Counted from the first letter of the stretch, positions 42,759 to 56,379 are shown. The stretch is 64,000 nt of DNA from Impatiens glandulifera (GCF_907164915.1 NC_061870.1:23597348-23661347); one strand, 5' to 3'. Notes: a model not told the origin generated them from the sequence alone. Numbers and translations: made by a program.

Positions 42759-43310
42759 CTATGATCGATCACTCAATCTGCAATTAATCCTTTGATCAAG
42801 AACCGTCTTGTGTTTCTAAAATTAAAGAAATAAACTAGGTAAGTTAGCATCATCCAATCATCTGTCTAGAATTAAGTACATAGTCCAAAATAGTACATGT
42901 TGAATTCAACTCATATCTCCACATGGCACAGTCAAAATTAATTAAATGATACTGCCCTTCTGTATGTATCTGTAGACTGTAAATAAATCCTGGCAAGTTT
43001 AAGAACAAGAACAAAGAAAAGATCCAGAGAGTGAGAGAGAGATAGAACTTTTAAAAATATTTTGAGGAAGATGATGATGATTAGTACCTTGTGCGAATGA
43101 AATCTTCAATTATATATATATAAATATATATATATATATGCACGTGCTTTCTTTGAGATCAGACTCTGCAATCAAAATTATCCATCAATTTGCAGAAAGA
43201 TGAGATGATAATGGAGAAGATGTCTCTGCAACTAAATTCTTCTTCTATGGCTTTATCTCAATATTAAAGAAATAGAGAGAGAGAAGAGAAGAGAGAGAGA
43301 GTCTAGACTA
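42759..43310 (-). promoter_or_regulatory. 5'UTR, 5'UTR intron and proximal promoter of the BLH1-like gene
   Basis: On the minus strand 'attaattgcag' ends at about 42778 and the ATG follows 20 bases later. A donor-like CACAAG/gtacta lies near 43088. This implies a 5'UTR intron of about 310 bases. Upstream, a CT-rich tract (gagagaga on the plus strand, 43270-43300) is typical of plant leaders, and an AT repeat lies at 43111-43138 with CACGTG nearby (43141-43146). Confidence 0.5.
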
Positions 43311-45721
43311 ATAAGTCTTGGCAAAAGATACCTCTTTTTATTCACTCAAATATTTTTTATCCTATTGTTGCTGTTTATTCGAGTTTTAAAGAAATTAAGT
43401 TTTTATAGGTTCGATTCCCACTTAAAACGTCTTATTTATATGTATGTTTGGACTTTAAAGTTTTATAAAATAGGTTGATTCTCCCTTAAAAACGTTTTAA
43501 TTATAATGGATATTTGGAGTTTTATAAAATGGTACTATAGTTAACTAATATAATAAGTTGAATCAAACTAGCCTTCAATTTTTTTTCTTTCCTAACTTAG
43601 TTTAAAATGAAAAATAAATGTTATTATTTAGTGTGAGTCATTTATCACATTATTCATAAACTCTACTTTTCTACTTTTAAGCATTTGAGAAATTTGATCA
43701 CATGAACTCATTTGACTTAGTTTCAAATCATTGATGAAACCAAGAGAGAATGGCTTTGGATGAGTTAACTTTTTTAAGGTAGTTTGTGGATTTTTACATC
43801 AAAATTTTTATATTTTTATCATAATTTTGAATTAATCAATTAAATATTAATACTCTATTTTTTATAAATTTTAAAATTATAGACCAATGTTTCAAATTGG
43901 AACTCTTTATAAGGGATAAATGGTGATTTGGATTCTTTTATTTCGAACCTCTTATTTCAAACCTTATAATTTATGAATTTTTATTGTTAAAGTTATACAA
44001 AAATAATATAGTCTTAATGTTTCAAGCGTCATTAACTTATTATCTAATAAATATTAATGTCACTAATTGCAACCACCGAATTTCAGCGAATTTAGAGGTG
44101 TAATTATCGAATTTTAGAGAATCGATAGTCAAAACACTAAATTTGCTAAAATTCGGTATTAAAATTATGGATATAAATATCTATTTATTCATAAATATCA
44201 TGTATGTTAAGACAAAACTTGTATAATTTAACAATAAGTAGTCCGCAATTTTGAAAAAAGAAGGTTTAACAATTTCAATTTATCTCATAAGGAGCCTTAA
44301 TTCGATAAATAATATATATTATAGTGATTTTAATCAACTAGCAAACTAAATAACTTATTTTTTATCAAACATTTTTTTTTTTAAATATTAAAAATCATTA
44401 AATAACCAACATCAAACAAGCCTTAGGGCTTGTTCCATATTAGTTATTTGAGAATATTTTGGATTTTCTTAAAACATATGGTTGATATCTTATTAAGTTT
44501 TGAACTTGTTAAATTATTATAATATTATTTTTATATTTAAATTTTATAAAGATAAGATAAGAATATTTTAATTGATAAAATGAGTGATTTAATGGTTAGA
44601 TGACAAGGATATAACATAGAGATAATTTATAAAAACAAATAAAATCCTAAAAAACATACATCAAACCAACGAGGTGTAGATATAGCATTTGTAGATTGCT
44701 GTCATATAAAGAGGAGAATATTTGAAAAATAAAAAAGATGCTAACTGAAAAACGAGGAAACGTCTCCTTCCACTCAACTCTATTAATATTATCTTCTTAT
44801 TTCAATATCATAAGTCTAATAAATAATAAAATTAATAATAATGGACAAGTACTTAAGGCTTTGTTTGGATTCTCAGTTATTCAAATATCCTTATTTATTT
44901 GCAATTTATTTGACTTATTTGTTTACAAAACTTTTATATATCAATTCACATTGACTTGTTTGAATATTGCTTTCAATATAACTTTGGAAGAAGAATATTG
45001 TTTCAGGGGGAGGTGGTTTGATGTTGTTTATTCTTTTAGTAAAACTTCATATATTATATAATATTTTATTAACTAAAACATATTTATTTTAATTTTATAA
45101 AATTTAAATTTTAAAAATTAAAACTCCAAATAACCTACATTTTTTAATTAACAATAGTTTTTTTTTCCAAAACCTAATAATCTATAATGTCAAACAAGTT
45201 TCAATCATCAAAAAAAGAGAGAGATTAAAGATGATAATGAAGCAAATAGTTTGATATTTTGTTATTTGATTTAAAAATTATTGAATTAACATATTTGAAG
45301 TATTTAATATTTTAAAATAATACAAATTAAAGTAAAATATATTATATTTATTGATTAATAATATGATTGAAAATAATATTTGATGAAATAATTAATTATT
45401 TTAAAATAATATTTATGCATATAATACAATTTCAATAATTTATTTTAAAATAGCCAATTCATAATGGCAATATGGGGCATCTCCCCAACCCCTTTGTCTA
45501 TTTAATTTGTTGAGGGAAGAAAGTTTGAGTTTGTTTTATGTAAGGTACTAATCTTTAGGGACATATTTATAGAAATATATAACATGTGATTTTCCAAAAA
45601 TGAAGGTACCCTTTAGACAAGTACTCCTTTTAGTCTGGTCGACAAGTCATAAGGTCGTGTCATGTTTTAATGTTTTCAATATAAAATTTTATTTATTTGT
45701 ATGAGTAACAAAAAAAAAAAA
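43311..45721. other. intergenic AT-rich DNA
   Basis: No gene recognised. A plus-strand frame at 44738-45061 has AT-driven composition (I, L, F, N, S) and no domain. Confidence 0.5.
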
Positions 45722-46162
45722 TGTTAGAAATTAATTCCAATATTTTGGTATAATGTATTATTTAGTAATTTGTGTAGAAATAATATAATTATTATTTTGT
45801 TGATGAGGTTGAATAATAAATGTTGTATAGTAGGGTTATGTCCCTAACCTATATAGATAATCTACATATTATGTTAAATTCATCAGACAGAGATAGAGAT
45901 ATATTCACTATCAAGAACACTCAAGGGCTATCGATAGAAGGTTAGAAATAAACTTAAACTCCACCTACATCAGACATTCGATCCAAGTCCAAATTCAAAA
46001 ACTAGAGATTTCAAGATCAAGAAAAGATCTAAGAACATCTAATGAATTCGTTCTTCATTACAGATCCATTATTTTCCACAACTACAGTTTATCGTAATTT
46101 ATCGACATAGAGTATTAAGACTAGTAGATTTAGGAATAACATCTAGATTCAAAATTCTAACA
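45722..46162. mobile_element. solo LTR, probably copia type
   Basis: The ends are the perfect inverted pair TGTTAGAA...TTCTAACA, as in plant LTRs, over 441 bp. No internal region lies on either side. Interior phrases match the truncated LTR at 18519-19165. Flanking A-rich sequence makes the 5-bp duplication unclear. Confidence 0.7.
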
Positions 46163-46450
46163 AAATTAACTAAGGATCGCACATATTGGAAGTCTTCTCT
46201 AGATTATTATTATTAGCAGGACCATTGGTGCGTGTTAGGAAATATGAATTGAGGCGGTCAAATTTGCAGGTCTAAGATAATTAGACTATATTCTTTTATT
46301 ATTTTTTTTTGGATAATTTGGTTGGAGAAAAATGACATAACCTTCAACAATCTGACGTTTTATATTATATGATATGTGATTTGATTTAGGAAGTCGACAT
46401 ATTCGGTTATTGATCACATTGCCCTTTTTGAAAGATATTGCGCACATTAA
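46163..46450 (+). mobile_element. LINE 3' end relic (zf-RVT region)
   Basis: Broken plus-strand frames contain WIIWLEKNDITFNN followed by a phrase like YYMICDLI and YSVIDHIALF. These resemble the zf-RVT tail of plant L1 LINEs (WxxWxERNxRxF). Stops interrupt it and no RT core is near. Confidence 0.5.
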
Positions 46451-48840
46451 TATTTAATATATTAGTTTTTATTTCTTTTCAAAATTGTTTATTTTTTTTT
46501 TGTTTACGTTTTTATAATATAATTGCATGAACAATTTAAAAGTAACTATCAAAAAGCAACTAAAATTTAGTACCGGCCCTGAAGATTAGGTGCCGCGAAA
46601 AAATTATTTTTATTTTTAGTTAAAATAATTATATTTTATATACTATTAAATAAATTTGCATTAGTTTTAAACAAAAATAACATAACTTAGTTAGTTAAAT
46701 GACATGTTAACAAACATATATGACTGTAACAATAGAATAAACGTCCATTTAAATTATAATTTTTTGAGTGGTAATCAAATCCAGCTTAACATTACAATAA
46801 TTTTTGTCATTTGGGTTCATTTTAAATCACTTTTATCTAAATACAAATATGTTATTTATAATTATAAATAATACATAAAACTCATTAGGATATTTAAACA
46901 ATAAAAATCGTACATAAAAGACTAAAAACGCGATAAAATTTTCATTAAAAAAAACTTCCATTGTTAAAACTGGAAAATAACTAGAGAAATTAAATAAGAT
47001 ACTACAATATTAATTTTCCCTTGCTTAACACATTTTTCTAAGTCAACATTTTATATACCTAGGTCAATATGTGATAAATGTTAGGTAACTTTTCATTTCA
47101 AAATGATATAAAAATCAAACACCAGAGTACTATATGCACTGTTTCCAAATAAATAAATCAATTTATTTTTATTCTAGATGATCATTAATACTAAAACGAA
47201 TCAAACCCAAAAATAAATCAAATAATGATGTTCTCCTATTATAATATAATGAATCATAAAATGAATGAAGATGTAAATTAGAGTAGAGATTATAAGCAAT
47301 TAATAATAATTTTGATAGAGACGTTACTTTCAAAGTGGACCAATGCCTTTAATAGCCACAACAAAATCTCGAGCTTTTCCTCTATTCTGTGATTCTTTTC
47401 TTCTTGGATAACCGTTTAAAGACGCAACAATTATATATGTTTATTGGGTTTTTCTTTCATTTTATTAAAATAAATAAATAATATATATATTACATATTTA
47501 ATTTTATGTATTGGGAGAGAAAAGAATATAAAAACCCCCACTACAAACCAAAAGGAAACCAAACTCTTGCTAGGCTGCCTTTCCATCTACTGCCATTCTC
47601 ATTCACTCAATCTTTGAGGCAAACCCTCCAAAAGAAAAAAACATGGTTTTAATTATTGAAAAATTAAAATATAATTGAGTAATTAAAATAAATACTACCT
47701 AGCTAGAATGCATCATCTAAGATTTAGATACGTTTAGATGACTATAATTGTAATTGAAATGAACATAAATTTCAATTCAAATTTCATAAGAATTGAAATT
47801 GAATTACAATTCAAATTCATATGTTTAGAAAAACTATAGATTGTGATTACATCCCAATTCCTATATTTATATAAAAGAATATCATAAAAAATACTTTTAA
47901 TATATATTATATATTTTATTAATTAAAATATTTGTTTGACACAAGCACAACCCATTAGAATAGCTAAAAGACTTAAAATTTTTTAAAGTTTCAATATCAA
48001 TTAAAAAATATATCGGTTCAACATATTGACTTCATATATTAATTAAAAAATATATTGGTTCAACATTTTAACTTCCTTCATAAATTCAAAAACAAAATAT
48101 CCATTTAACATGTTAACTTATTAAATTAATATATATATATATAAATTCAAAATGTTAACTTACTAAATTAAAAAAAATACATTTGTTCGATATTTTAATA
48201 TTCTAAATTTTTTTAAAAAATTATTGATTAAAACTTTAATCGTGTTTTAAATGATAAAATAATAAGTTATTTTGTTTAAAAAAATATAAAAATAAAATAA
48301 AATTTGTAATTATAATTCTACCTTTTCAGAAACTATAAAATTATAATAGATTGAATTACATTTTAATTTCAATACTAATTCTTAATATTAAAGGGTTTAT
48401 AAGAATTGAAATTGATCCTTCAATTCCAATGCTATCTTAAAGTATATTGTTTATGTGCAATAAATGAATCTAATTGATAAAAAAGAATTACAAATATATG
48501 AAAATGTGATATAGTTAATTAGCATTTTATTAATAATATATCACACAAACTATGCAAATAATCCTAGAGTGAAATGATGATACTCACAAACAAGCTAACA
48601 TAGGTATATAAAAAAAGAGAGGAGTGATAGGGAGGAATGATTTATCATCGTATTAGTGACTGAAAAAATGATAAATGATGAAGAGAGGGACGAAAGAGAA
48701 AAAATTTGTTAATTTTTTATCGAATCAAATTGCGTCACGTAATTCAATCTCAAATTCTCTTTCTCAAATTCTTTTTCTAATCATTTCTCTAAAACATATA
48801 TAAAAAATCATATTGTTTTGTGTCATCATTCTTCAAATAT
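46451..48840. other. intergenic AT-rich DNA
   Basis: No gene recognised. Around 47990-48180 there are three loose repeats of 'aaaaatatatcggttcaacatattgacttc'. A small pyrimidine-rich patch lies at 47560-47630. Confidence 0.5.
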
Positions 48841-49141
48841 TTATATATATATATAATGATACTTAATTTTTAAAGTGTCTGAATTGCCGGGTCGAGAACT
48901 GTGAGTAATTTGGATATATATGTGAGAGTAAATGGATACTTGGGTCGGATTGTGGGTTTACCTGCCCATAAACTTAAAACGGTTAAAAATGTTATAGGTA
49001 TGGTTTGAACTTGCAACCTAACAAAAATAAGTACAACCCTTTAACCAACTAAACTAATAACACTTTATATTATAAATTTAATACCAAATTTGATGAACGC
49101 AGAAAATTTAACAATATAAGTTTAACTTTTTAACTAACTAA
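48841..49141 (-). mobile_element. Helitron/SINE-like dispersed repeat, copy 2
   Basis: Shares with copy 1 'ttaaagtgtctgaattgc', 'gggtcggattgtgggtt' and, on the minus strand, the boxes 'ggttgcaagttcaaacc' and 'tagtttagttggttaaa'. It abuts copy 3 directly. Confidence 0.6.
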
Positions 49142-49372
49142 TCTATATATATATATAATGATGTTTAATTTTTAAAGTGTCTGGATTGCTGGGTCGAGAA
49201 CTGTGGTTAATTTGGATATATATGTGAAATTAAATTAATACTTGAGTTGACCCGCTCATAAATTTAAAACGATTAAAAATAAAATTAAAAATGATATAGG
49301 TACTTTTACCGTAATATTTTTTCATAATTTTTTATATTATTACTCGTGCAAAATACACGTAATACATGCTAA
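49142..49372 (+). mobile_element. Helitron/SINE-like dispersed repeat, copy 3
   Basis: It starts TCTATATATATA and ends CATGCTAA, with A immediately before and T immediately after. A small CGTG/CACG hairpin lies about 12 bases from the end. These are Helitron-like terms (5'-TC, 3' hairpin, CTRR, A/T insertion). The tRNA-box part present in copy 2 is deleted here. Confidence 0.6.
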
Positions 49373-50904
49373 TATAAATTAATAATAATAATATTATTAT
49401 TATTGTAATAGTAGAAAATAAAATAAAAAATCCTAAAACAAAATAGTCAAGATCATGAATACACGAGATCTTATATGTTTTTGAGCGAATAAGTTCTAAT
49501 TAAAAAAAATCTTAACTTTTTTTTATAATTAGTGAGAACAAAAGAACAAAATTATTAATTATTTTAAAAAACAACAGAGGAGGCTTAAGCACAACACATT
49601 TATTATTTTTATTTATTTTTAAATATTAGCTTGACACATAAACTATGACTTTCACTTTAAATTTAAGGCGTTTTAAATAAGAATCAAACTCGTAACTTTT
49701 AATCTTATAGAAAAAATTATATATTTTTTTTCATTAAACTGTTTTACTATATTACTAAGCACACCATATTATCAACAACTGTATATAATTAGCTAGTCTA
49801 TGATATCATGTCACAATTGCAATAATTGCTTAATTTATATCTTCTACAATAAATTATACACATCTATCTTTCTACAATAAATTCAAATGATACGTTGAAA
49901 AGGAAAGGCTACCCTTTCCTACTGATCAATACTGTTGTCTTTGAATGGGATAAAACTAAAAGTTTTTACTAGGCCGGTTGAGATATATATAGGTTTTAGC
50001 ATTTTTGTCATAAAGTTGTTTTTGGTTTGCTCAATTGTATCTTTTTATTGTTTACAAGGTTCTTAATATAACAAACTATAAATATACTTTTAAATGAAAA
50101 GTTGACCGACGTAAAAAATTAAATAATTTTAATGAAAAACATTTTAAATTGAAAGAGAATCGTAAAGGTATAAAAGTTAAACAATTTTATTTTATACAAA
50201 TTTGAAATGGTACAAATATAATGGTATATGACAAATGATTTTATCTAACCTCTAAAAAAGTATAATAATAGAAAAGGAAAAAATGCATGCATCATTTTTG
50301 CAATACATTAGTACACATTTATTTGAGAAAAAAAGAAAAAGAAAAAACAACACATGCATCATTGGGATAGGAAAATTTATAATACCTCCTTAGTGGAGAA
50401 ATTATCTTATGAAATCTTTAGATACCCCTATCACTCCTAGGGCTAGTTTGAGAAGCTGGGTTTTGGTGTTTAAAAGAAAAATGAGTTTTTAAATTATTAT
50501 GACTAAAATATTCCAATTAAATAAATTAAATATGTATTTTATTAATATATTAACTTTTATTAATATAAAAAAAAATATTTAAATAAAGGATAATTTTAGT
50601 ATTTAATATTGATAAAAATAATTAATTAGATGGGTGATAGGATTATTAAGTTTTGAAATAAAATTTTAGTTTATTTAAAAACCAAAGATCAAACTAACCA
50701 TATAGACAAAACAATTAATTTGAGACAAGAGTATCATAATTACCTTTAATATCAATTTGATTATCCCTCATTAAAATCTTATTGTCCACATATTAAGATT
50801 TCTTTGTCTAGGGAAAAATAATAGTGCATGAGGTTGCTATACATAAGATTTGCTCCTTGAAGTCATGAAATCCAACCCCAACAAACTAATATAATTATTA
50901 TTTC
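49373..50904. other. intergenic AT-rich DNA
   Basis: No gene recognised; only short simple repeats such as (taa)n near 49380-49405. Confidence 0.5.
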
Positions 50905-51122
50905 AAATATATATAATAATATTTAATTTAAAATATCTGGATTCAGGTTAAGAGTTATGGTCAATTTGAATATATATGTGAGAGTAATGAATACTGGGTC
51001 GGATTGTGGGTTGACCCGTCCATATAACTTAAAACGGTTAAAATTAAAATAAAAATGATATATGTATGTTTCGAATTTGCAACCTACAAAACAAGTACAA
51101 CCATTTAACCTGCTTAATTTCA
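50905..51122 (-). mobile_element. Helitron/SINE-like dispersed repeat, copy 4
   Basis: Contains 'atatctggattcaggttaag', 'gggtcggattgtgggttgac' and, on the minus strand, the box 'aggttgcaaattcgaaac'. The frame on its minus strand is incidental. Confidence 0.6.
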
Positions 51123-51129
51123 AAGGGTC

Positions 51130-51790
51130 AGAATGTGAACGCAATGTCTCGAGATGAGAGATCGATTATGAATTGGTGGATAAATGTGGAATGAGATAGT
51201 TAATGAGTTAAAGTTAAAGTAAGGTAATGAGAGAGAGGTCAATTGGGGTGGATAAATCTGGAATGAGATGTATGGTTAACCAAAATGCTTGAGATAAAAT
51301 TAATGACATGTTGTATATTATAAAATATGTGAGAAAGAATAGTTGTTTAATGAAGTGAAAGTAAGGTCTTCGAGAGAATGAGGTTGACTGTGATTGGTGG
51401 ATAAATATGTAATGAGATTTAAAATATATAAGTGAGAAACTTGTATTGGTTGGTTAAAATAAGTGAGAAAATTAGTTGTTTTGATCGAAGTGAAAGTTAA
51501 AGTCACGAGATGAGAAGTCTGATTTGAATTGGTAGATAATGTAGAATGGGATGGTTGGTGAGTTTTGAGTATTTTAAGGTCATGAGATGCATGAGAGGTC
51601 GATTAGGCATTGATGGGCTAAAGTGAGAGTAAAAAAAGATTAATAATGTTTGAGATTTTTTATTTGACCAAAATGAAAGTGTAATGTCACAAAATGAGAG
51701 GTTCATTGAGAAAAAATATGTAATGAGATATGTGAGAAGATAAGTTATTTACCGAGATGAATAAAATGTGAAATGAGAGTTTTTTATTTT
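51130..51790. repeat. degenerate purine-rich tandem repeats
   Basis: At least four units carry 'attggtggataaatgtggaatgagat' variants (about 51170, 51245, 51395, 51525). They alternate with 'gaagtgaaagttaaagtcacgagatgagag' variants. Spacing is irregular (about 75-150 bp). The minus-strand frames here are a by-product. Related phrases recur at 55240-55400. Confidence 0.6.
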
Positions 51791-52095
51791 TTATTTTAAT
51801 ATATTATTCGTGATTTATTAAATAATTTAAATATTGAAATACATATTATTAAAAATAAAAATTATTAAATTTATTTTATTTATATTTTTATCTGTCTACA
51901 CCGCATCACAATAATCTTCCTAATTTTTATAATCATAATAATTATGTACAAAATAATACCAAACTAAAACATAATAATACTTACCCTAGCCTTGAGACAG
52001 GATTAATTAAATATTATTTTAAAAACCATTTATACATATACATATGAATTCGTGAACTTTGATTTTATCGCATGGTGGATAAAAATATTTACTAA
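51791..52095. other. intergenic AT-rich DNA
   Basis: Nothing recognised before the Tourist-like element that starts at 52096. Confidence 0.4.
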
Positions 52096-52357
52096 GGCGA
52101 TCTCTAACCGAAAAATTCATTTTCAAACTCATTTTGGTATAAATGTCACATCAAATAGTAATTCTTCTCCAACCGAAAAGCTCATTCTCAAACTCATAAG
52201 AATATTCTTATAATATTCTTCTTTACATCAACTTTTATAAACTTTTAATATTACCCCATATATTTTACAAACTTATAAATTACACTTCAATATTATAATA
52301 TCGTCTAGTTATTTTAAAATTACACCACAATATTTGGTAATTTTTATAATTATATTT

Positions 52358-52389
<32 letters not shown>

Positions 52390-52813
52390 TAAAGTAAATT
52401 GTTTTTTAATATTATTATAAAATTTGTTTGAACATTATTATAAAAAATATTATATAAATGAATTAAAATATATAAATAAATTAAATTAATAATTATATAA
52501 ATAAGAATATAGAATAAATATAGAATATTATTAAAATATTATATAAATATAAAATATAGAATAAAAATAAAAATAAAAATATAAACAAATAAAACATATA
52601 AACAAATTAAAATATAAGTAACTGTAAGTTTAATATATAAAATTAATTAAGTAAAAGTTAAAGGGCTAAAATGTAAAAAACTAAAAATATATGCGATTGT
52701 GTACAATAGCAAGAAAGGGGAAATGAGAAATCTCATTTTGGGGTTTTGTTTGCAGTGTTGGAGAGGAAAAAATCTATTTTGGGTATAGGTTTACAGTACC
52801 ATTGGAGTTGCTC
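52096..52813. mobile_element. Tourist-like (PIF/Harbinger) MITE, copy A
   Basis: It is flanked by TAA at 52093-52095 and 52814-52816. Imperfect inverted ends are GGCGATCTCTAACC (left) and, read inward from the right, GAGCAACTCCAATGG. The interior is AT-rich without a coding frame. The end motif 'gagcaactccaatgg' is common in plant Harbinger-type MITEs. 718 bp. Confidence 0.6.
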
Positions 52814-52816
52814 TAA

Positions 52817-53640
52817 GATAGTCTAATTGTTAATTAACTATATATGTTTTCTACATGTTTGGCCTTTAATTAGTCCATTTTTTTCAAATTTAATTAGTTC
52901 AACAATTTAAAGTTGTTAACTGTGATTTTTACGGGGGAGAGATTCAATTACAAAACAACTTACCTAAAATCAAAATCTCAATCATATATGATGAAAAGTT
53001 TTGTCTGATTTGGTAGTATTTTTTTATACAAGTCAGATATCTTTATATATATATGTGGGCAGTTGATGAAAAAATAAATATGTAACAATAAAGTTATAAG
53101 AAATTACAAAAAACATAGGTATCTCAATTAACTTTTATTATTTTAGACCTTGAATATCTCAATTAACTTTTGTACTGATGCTAACAAAAAAAAATTAACA
53201 TCATAATCTCACTTTAACCTAGGTATATTAAATAAGAAGCTAATATGCATGGGATTTCATGTTGATAAGCCACTTTATTATACTAGCCTCTTAATTTCAC
53301 AACTATTTGGAAGGACTAATATCAATAGTTGGAGAATAAATGTGAATTTCATTTCTCTATAATACTTGAAATAAAGTTATAATTCTGAAATCTTAATTAT
53401 TTTTTCCATAAAATAAATTATATTTGAAAAAAATAATAGCATAACTATGTAATTTGTTTCTTCATTATTTTGTACCAAGGCATAACTTATTTGATGTTTT
53501 GAATAACAAAAACATATCCAAATTAATTCCAAATGGGCTTTACTTAGAAATTGCTATTTTATCACAATTTTGTTACCATGTTACTATATATCAATTTGGA
53601 TTTATTTATTTATTTGAGACTATTGCACATTTATACATAT
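52817..53640. other. intergenic AT-rich DNA
   Basis: No gene recognised. A direct repeat, 'atctcaattaacttttatt', occurs at about 53122 and 53157. Confidence 0.4.
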
Positions 53641-54399
53641 TTTCATGGCTAGAGGTGGAAAAAATTACTGAAATTATAGGTATATCGAAAATATCGTACC
53701 GTAATATATTGAAAATATCGATATTTTTGGTATACCGAAAAAATGTAAGGTATGATACTATACCGAAATTATTGGTAAGGCAAATGTATGATATTTTCAA
53801 AATTTAGGTAGATCGAGGTATGCTGAAATAATATTTATAATTAAAAAAAGTATATATTATATATTAATACTTAAGGAAATAAATAAATTTGATATTAATT
53901 ATTTAATTACACAATTATAATTTTTAAAAATCAAATCTAACATTTTATTTTATAGATTTAAAACTAACTTTATTTTCAAATATATATTACAAATTAAATA
54001 TATATATTGTTATTTATTTATTTAATTTATTATTGTCCCTATTATTAATCTATTTTTTTAAAATAAATAAGTTAAATAATAAAATATGTAAACAAATATT
54101 TACAAATTAATAATATAAATAAATTATTAATGAAGATTGAAGCGATAAAAAATAAATTATTAATAAAGTGAAGAAAGAAAAGTTATTAATGAATAAAAGA
54201 GATATAAACAAACATTTGAAATTATGTTTAGTCATAGGTCTAGTCAAATAAATAAATTTAAAATAATAATAAGAAGAATAATAAATCAAATAAATAAATA
54301 ATAAAATATATATTATATTTGATAAATATAAATTTAAGAGAATAATAAAATAAATATAAAATTATTAATTTCTTAATTAATTATTTCTCTCTTCCATTA

Positions 54400-54449
<50 letters not shown>

Positions 54450-55059
54450 GTTAATAATTTATTTATTTATTTTTAAAATGAGTTATAATAAAAATAAAAA
54501 AAATTGTCAAGATCATCTAACTCAAATTATACATACTAATATTCAAAATAAATATAACTCAAACTACAACTATTAATATTTAAGGTAAATAAAAAAAAGT
54601 ACTTTGTGACGAGAGATAATTCAATATGATAATATAAAAATAAATAATATATAACATTTTGAGTTAATTGATTGAATTTATAATATAATTTATAAAAAAA
54701 TAAAATATGAAAAAAAAATGAAAGAAAGAAGGAAAATATAATTAATTAAAAAAATATAATTAATTTTTTATTCTATTAAATATATATTTATCAAATATAA
54801 TATATATTTAATAATATATATTTTGTTATTTGTATTATTGTCCATATTAATATTTAAAATAAATTATTAATAAAGATTAAAGATATAAAAAATAAATTAT
54901 TAATAAAAAGAAAATAAATAAATTATTAATGAATAATAGAGAGATAAATAAAATTTTTAAATTATGCTTAGTCATCAGACCTAATCACCCTTCCTTATCA
55001 CTTCGCTTCGTTACATTCCCTACCAATCTTTTACTCCCTCTATCACTACTCTTATATAT
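53641..55059. other. AT-rich stretch with possible MITE remnant and (AT)n
   Basis: From 53649 'ctagaggtggaaaaaattac' and repeated 'taccgaaaatatcg' motifs recall the ends of plant hAT-type small elements, but no matching right end was found. A perfect AT run lies at 54402-54446. Around 54100-54960, direct-repeat phrases ('attaatgaagattgaag.gataaaaaataaatta') occur twice. The plus and minus frames at 53454-53807 have no domain. Confidence 0.4.
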
Positions 55060-55225
55060 AAAAGTTTCAAACTAATTAACCTAATAATATAAGTTTAACA
55101 TTTTAACCAACTAAACTAATAATACTTTATATTTTAAATTTAACTTCAAATTTGATGAAAGTATGATATTTCTAATAATATAACTTAACATTTTAATAAA
55201 CTAAACTAATAATATTTTAAATTGT
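55060..55225 (-). mobile_element. Helitron/SINE-like dispersed repeat, partial copy 5
   Basis: Only the 'ttttaaccaactaaactaataatactttat...aatttgatgaa' half is present, and it occurs twice in diverged form (55100 and 55185). Confidence 0.45.
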
Positions 55226-55742
55226 TTGAGTGTTGATTATGCATAATAAAGAGAATATGATGGTTAACCGAAGTGAGTTGGTAAGTATGTGAGAATAAAA
55301 TTGTTAGTTGACTGAAGTGAGTTGACAAATATCGATAAAGAGGAGATGATTGAGTAATAAGAAATATGTTGGTTGACGAAAGTGAGTTAGTAGGAGTATT
55401 ATATAGTTGATTGTATATGATTTTATTGTTTTAATTTTAACTGTACAAATGTAAAAAAAATCTCGCTAGTCGATATAAGGTTGTCAACAAGTTTACATAT
55501 TTGAAGGGTTAGACATGTGTTATTTTATTTTAAGATTATGTTACATAATAGTATTATTGTTTCTAATATATTAAAGGTTATTTGATTCTCATTTTTAACA
55601 TTTTAAATTGAAGGGAAGGTAAATAGGTAATAATTATGAGAATATTATATTGGATTTTCAAAATTTTAAAAATAATTTGTATTATTATTGTTTAATAGAT
55701 TTGTAGAGAAAAAAAATTATACACATGCATTCTAATTATTTA

Positions 55743-56376
55743 GAACATTTCCAATGGGCACCCAAATCCCATTATGCATGCATTTTTTCTTCCAACCGGA
55801 TGTCATCCGCGTTTGCGAATGACTCTCTTCCGGCCAACGCAAATATGCGTTAACACTATTCATTCTCCCATTTTAGTCATTCTTTCAAAATGACCCTTAA
55901 TCTATTTTTATATTTTTTTATATAACTTCAAATATCTATAATGCAAATTGATTCTTTAACTTATTTTTTTTACTTTTAAAATAAAAAATTATAATATTTT
56001 TTAAATGTATAATTAAATCATTAAATTATATTATACTTAAATTTTTTATCTAATTTATTTTATATTAAAAAAATTTATTTTCTTATTAATAATGTTTGTT
56101 TATTTAGATATATTATTGAATTATTTTGTTGTGCATGAAATATTGATATATAATTAATTTTATTTTAATTTTATTAAATGAATAATAAAATATTATGGTT
56201 AAATATGTAAAGTTGATAAATATATAAATAATATTAATAAGGTTAAAAAGTTAGTGTAAAGTAAATATTTTATTAATATTTTTTTAGTTCGGAAATGAGT
56301 TTTTGAATTGGAGAAGAATTAGTGTTTGATATGTCGTTTATATATTTTAGGTTTGAGAATAAGTTATATAGATGTA
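55743..56376. mobile_element. Tourist-like MITE, copy B, opposite orientation to copy A
   Basis: Flanked by TTA (55740-55742 and 56377-56379). The left end GAACATTTCCAATGGGC parallels the inward-read right end of copy A. Near the right side the complement of 'attcttctccaa...aaaactcatttc' matches copy A at about 52160-52195. The interior has diverged. Confidence 0.5.
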
Positions 56377-56379
56377 TTA

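Noticed and set aside
44738..45061. 107-residue plus-strand frame
   Set aside because: The only support is its length in AT-rich DNA; there is no domain, no splice context and no promoter.
51318..51706. Minus-strand frames of 62-67 residues
   Set aside because: They fall on degenerate purine-rich tandem repeats and have no domain or start context.
53454..53807. 117-residue plus-strand frame
   Set aside because: Composition is I/F/Y/N-rich as expected from AT-rich DNA, no family is recognised, and it overlaps a probable MITE remnant.
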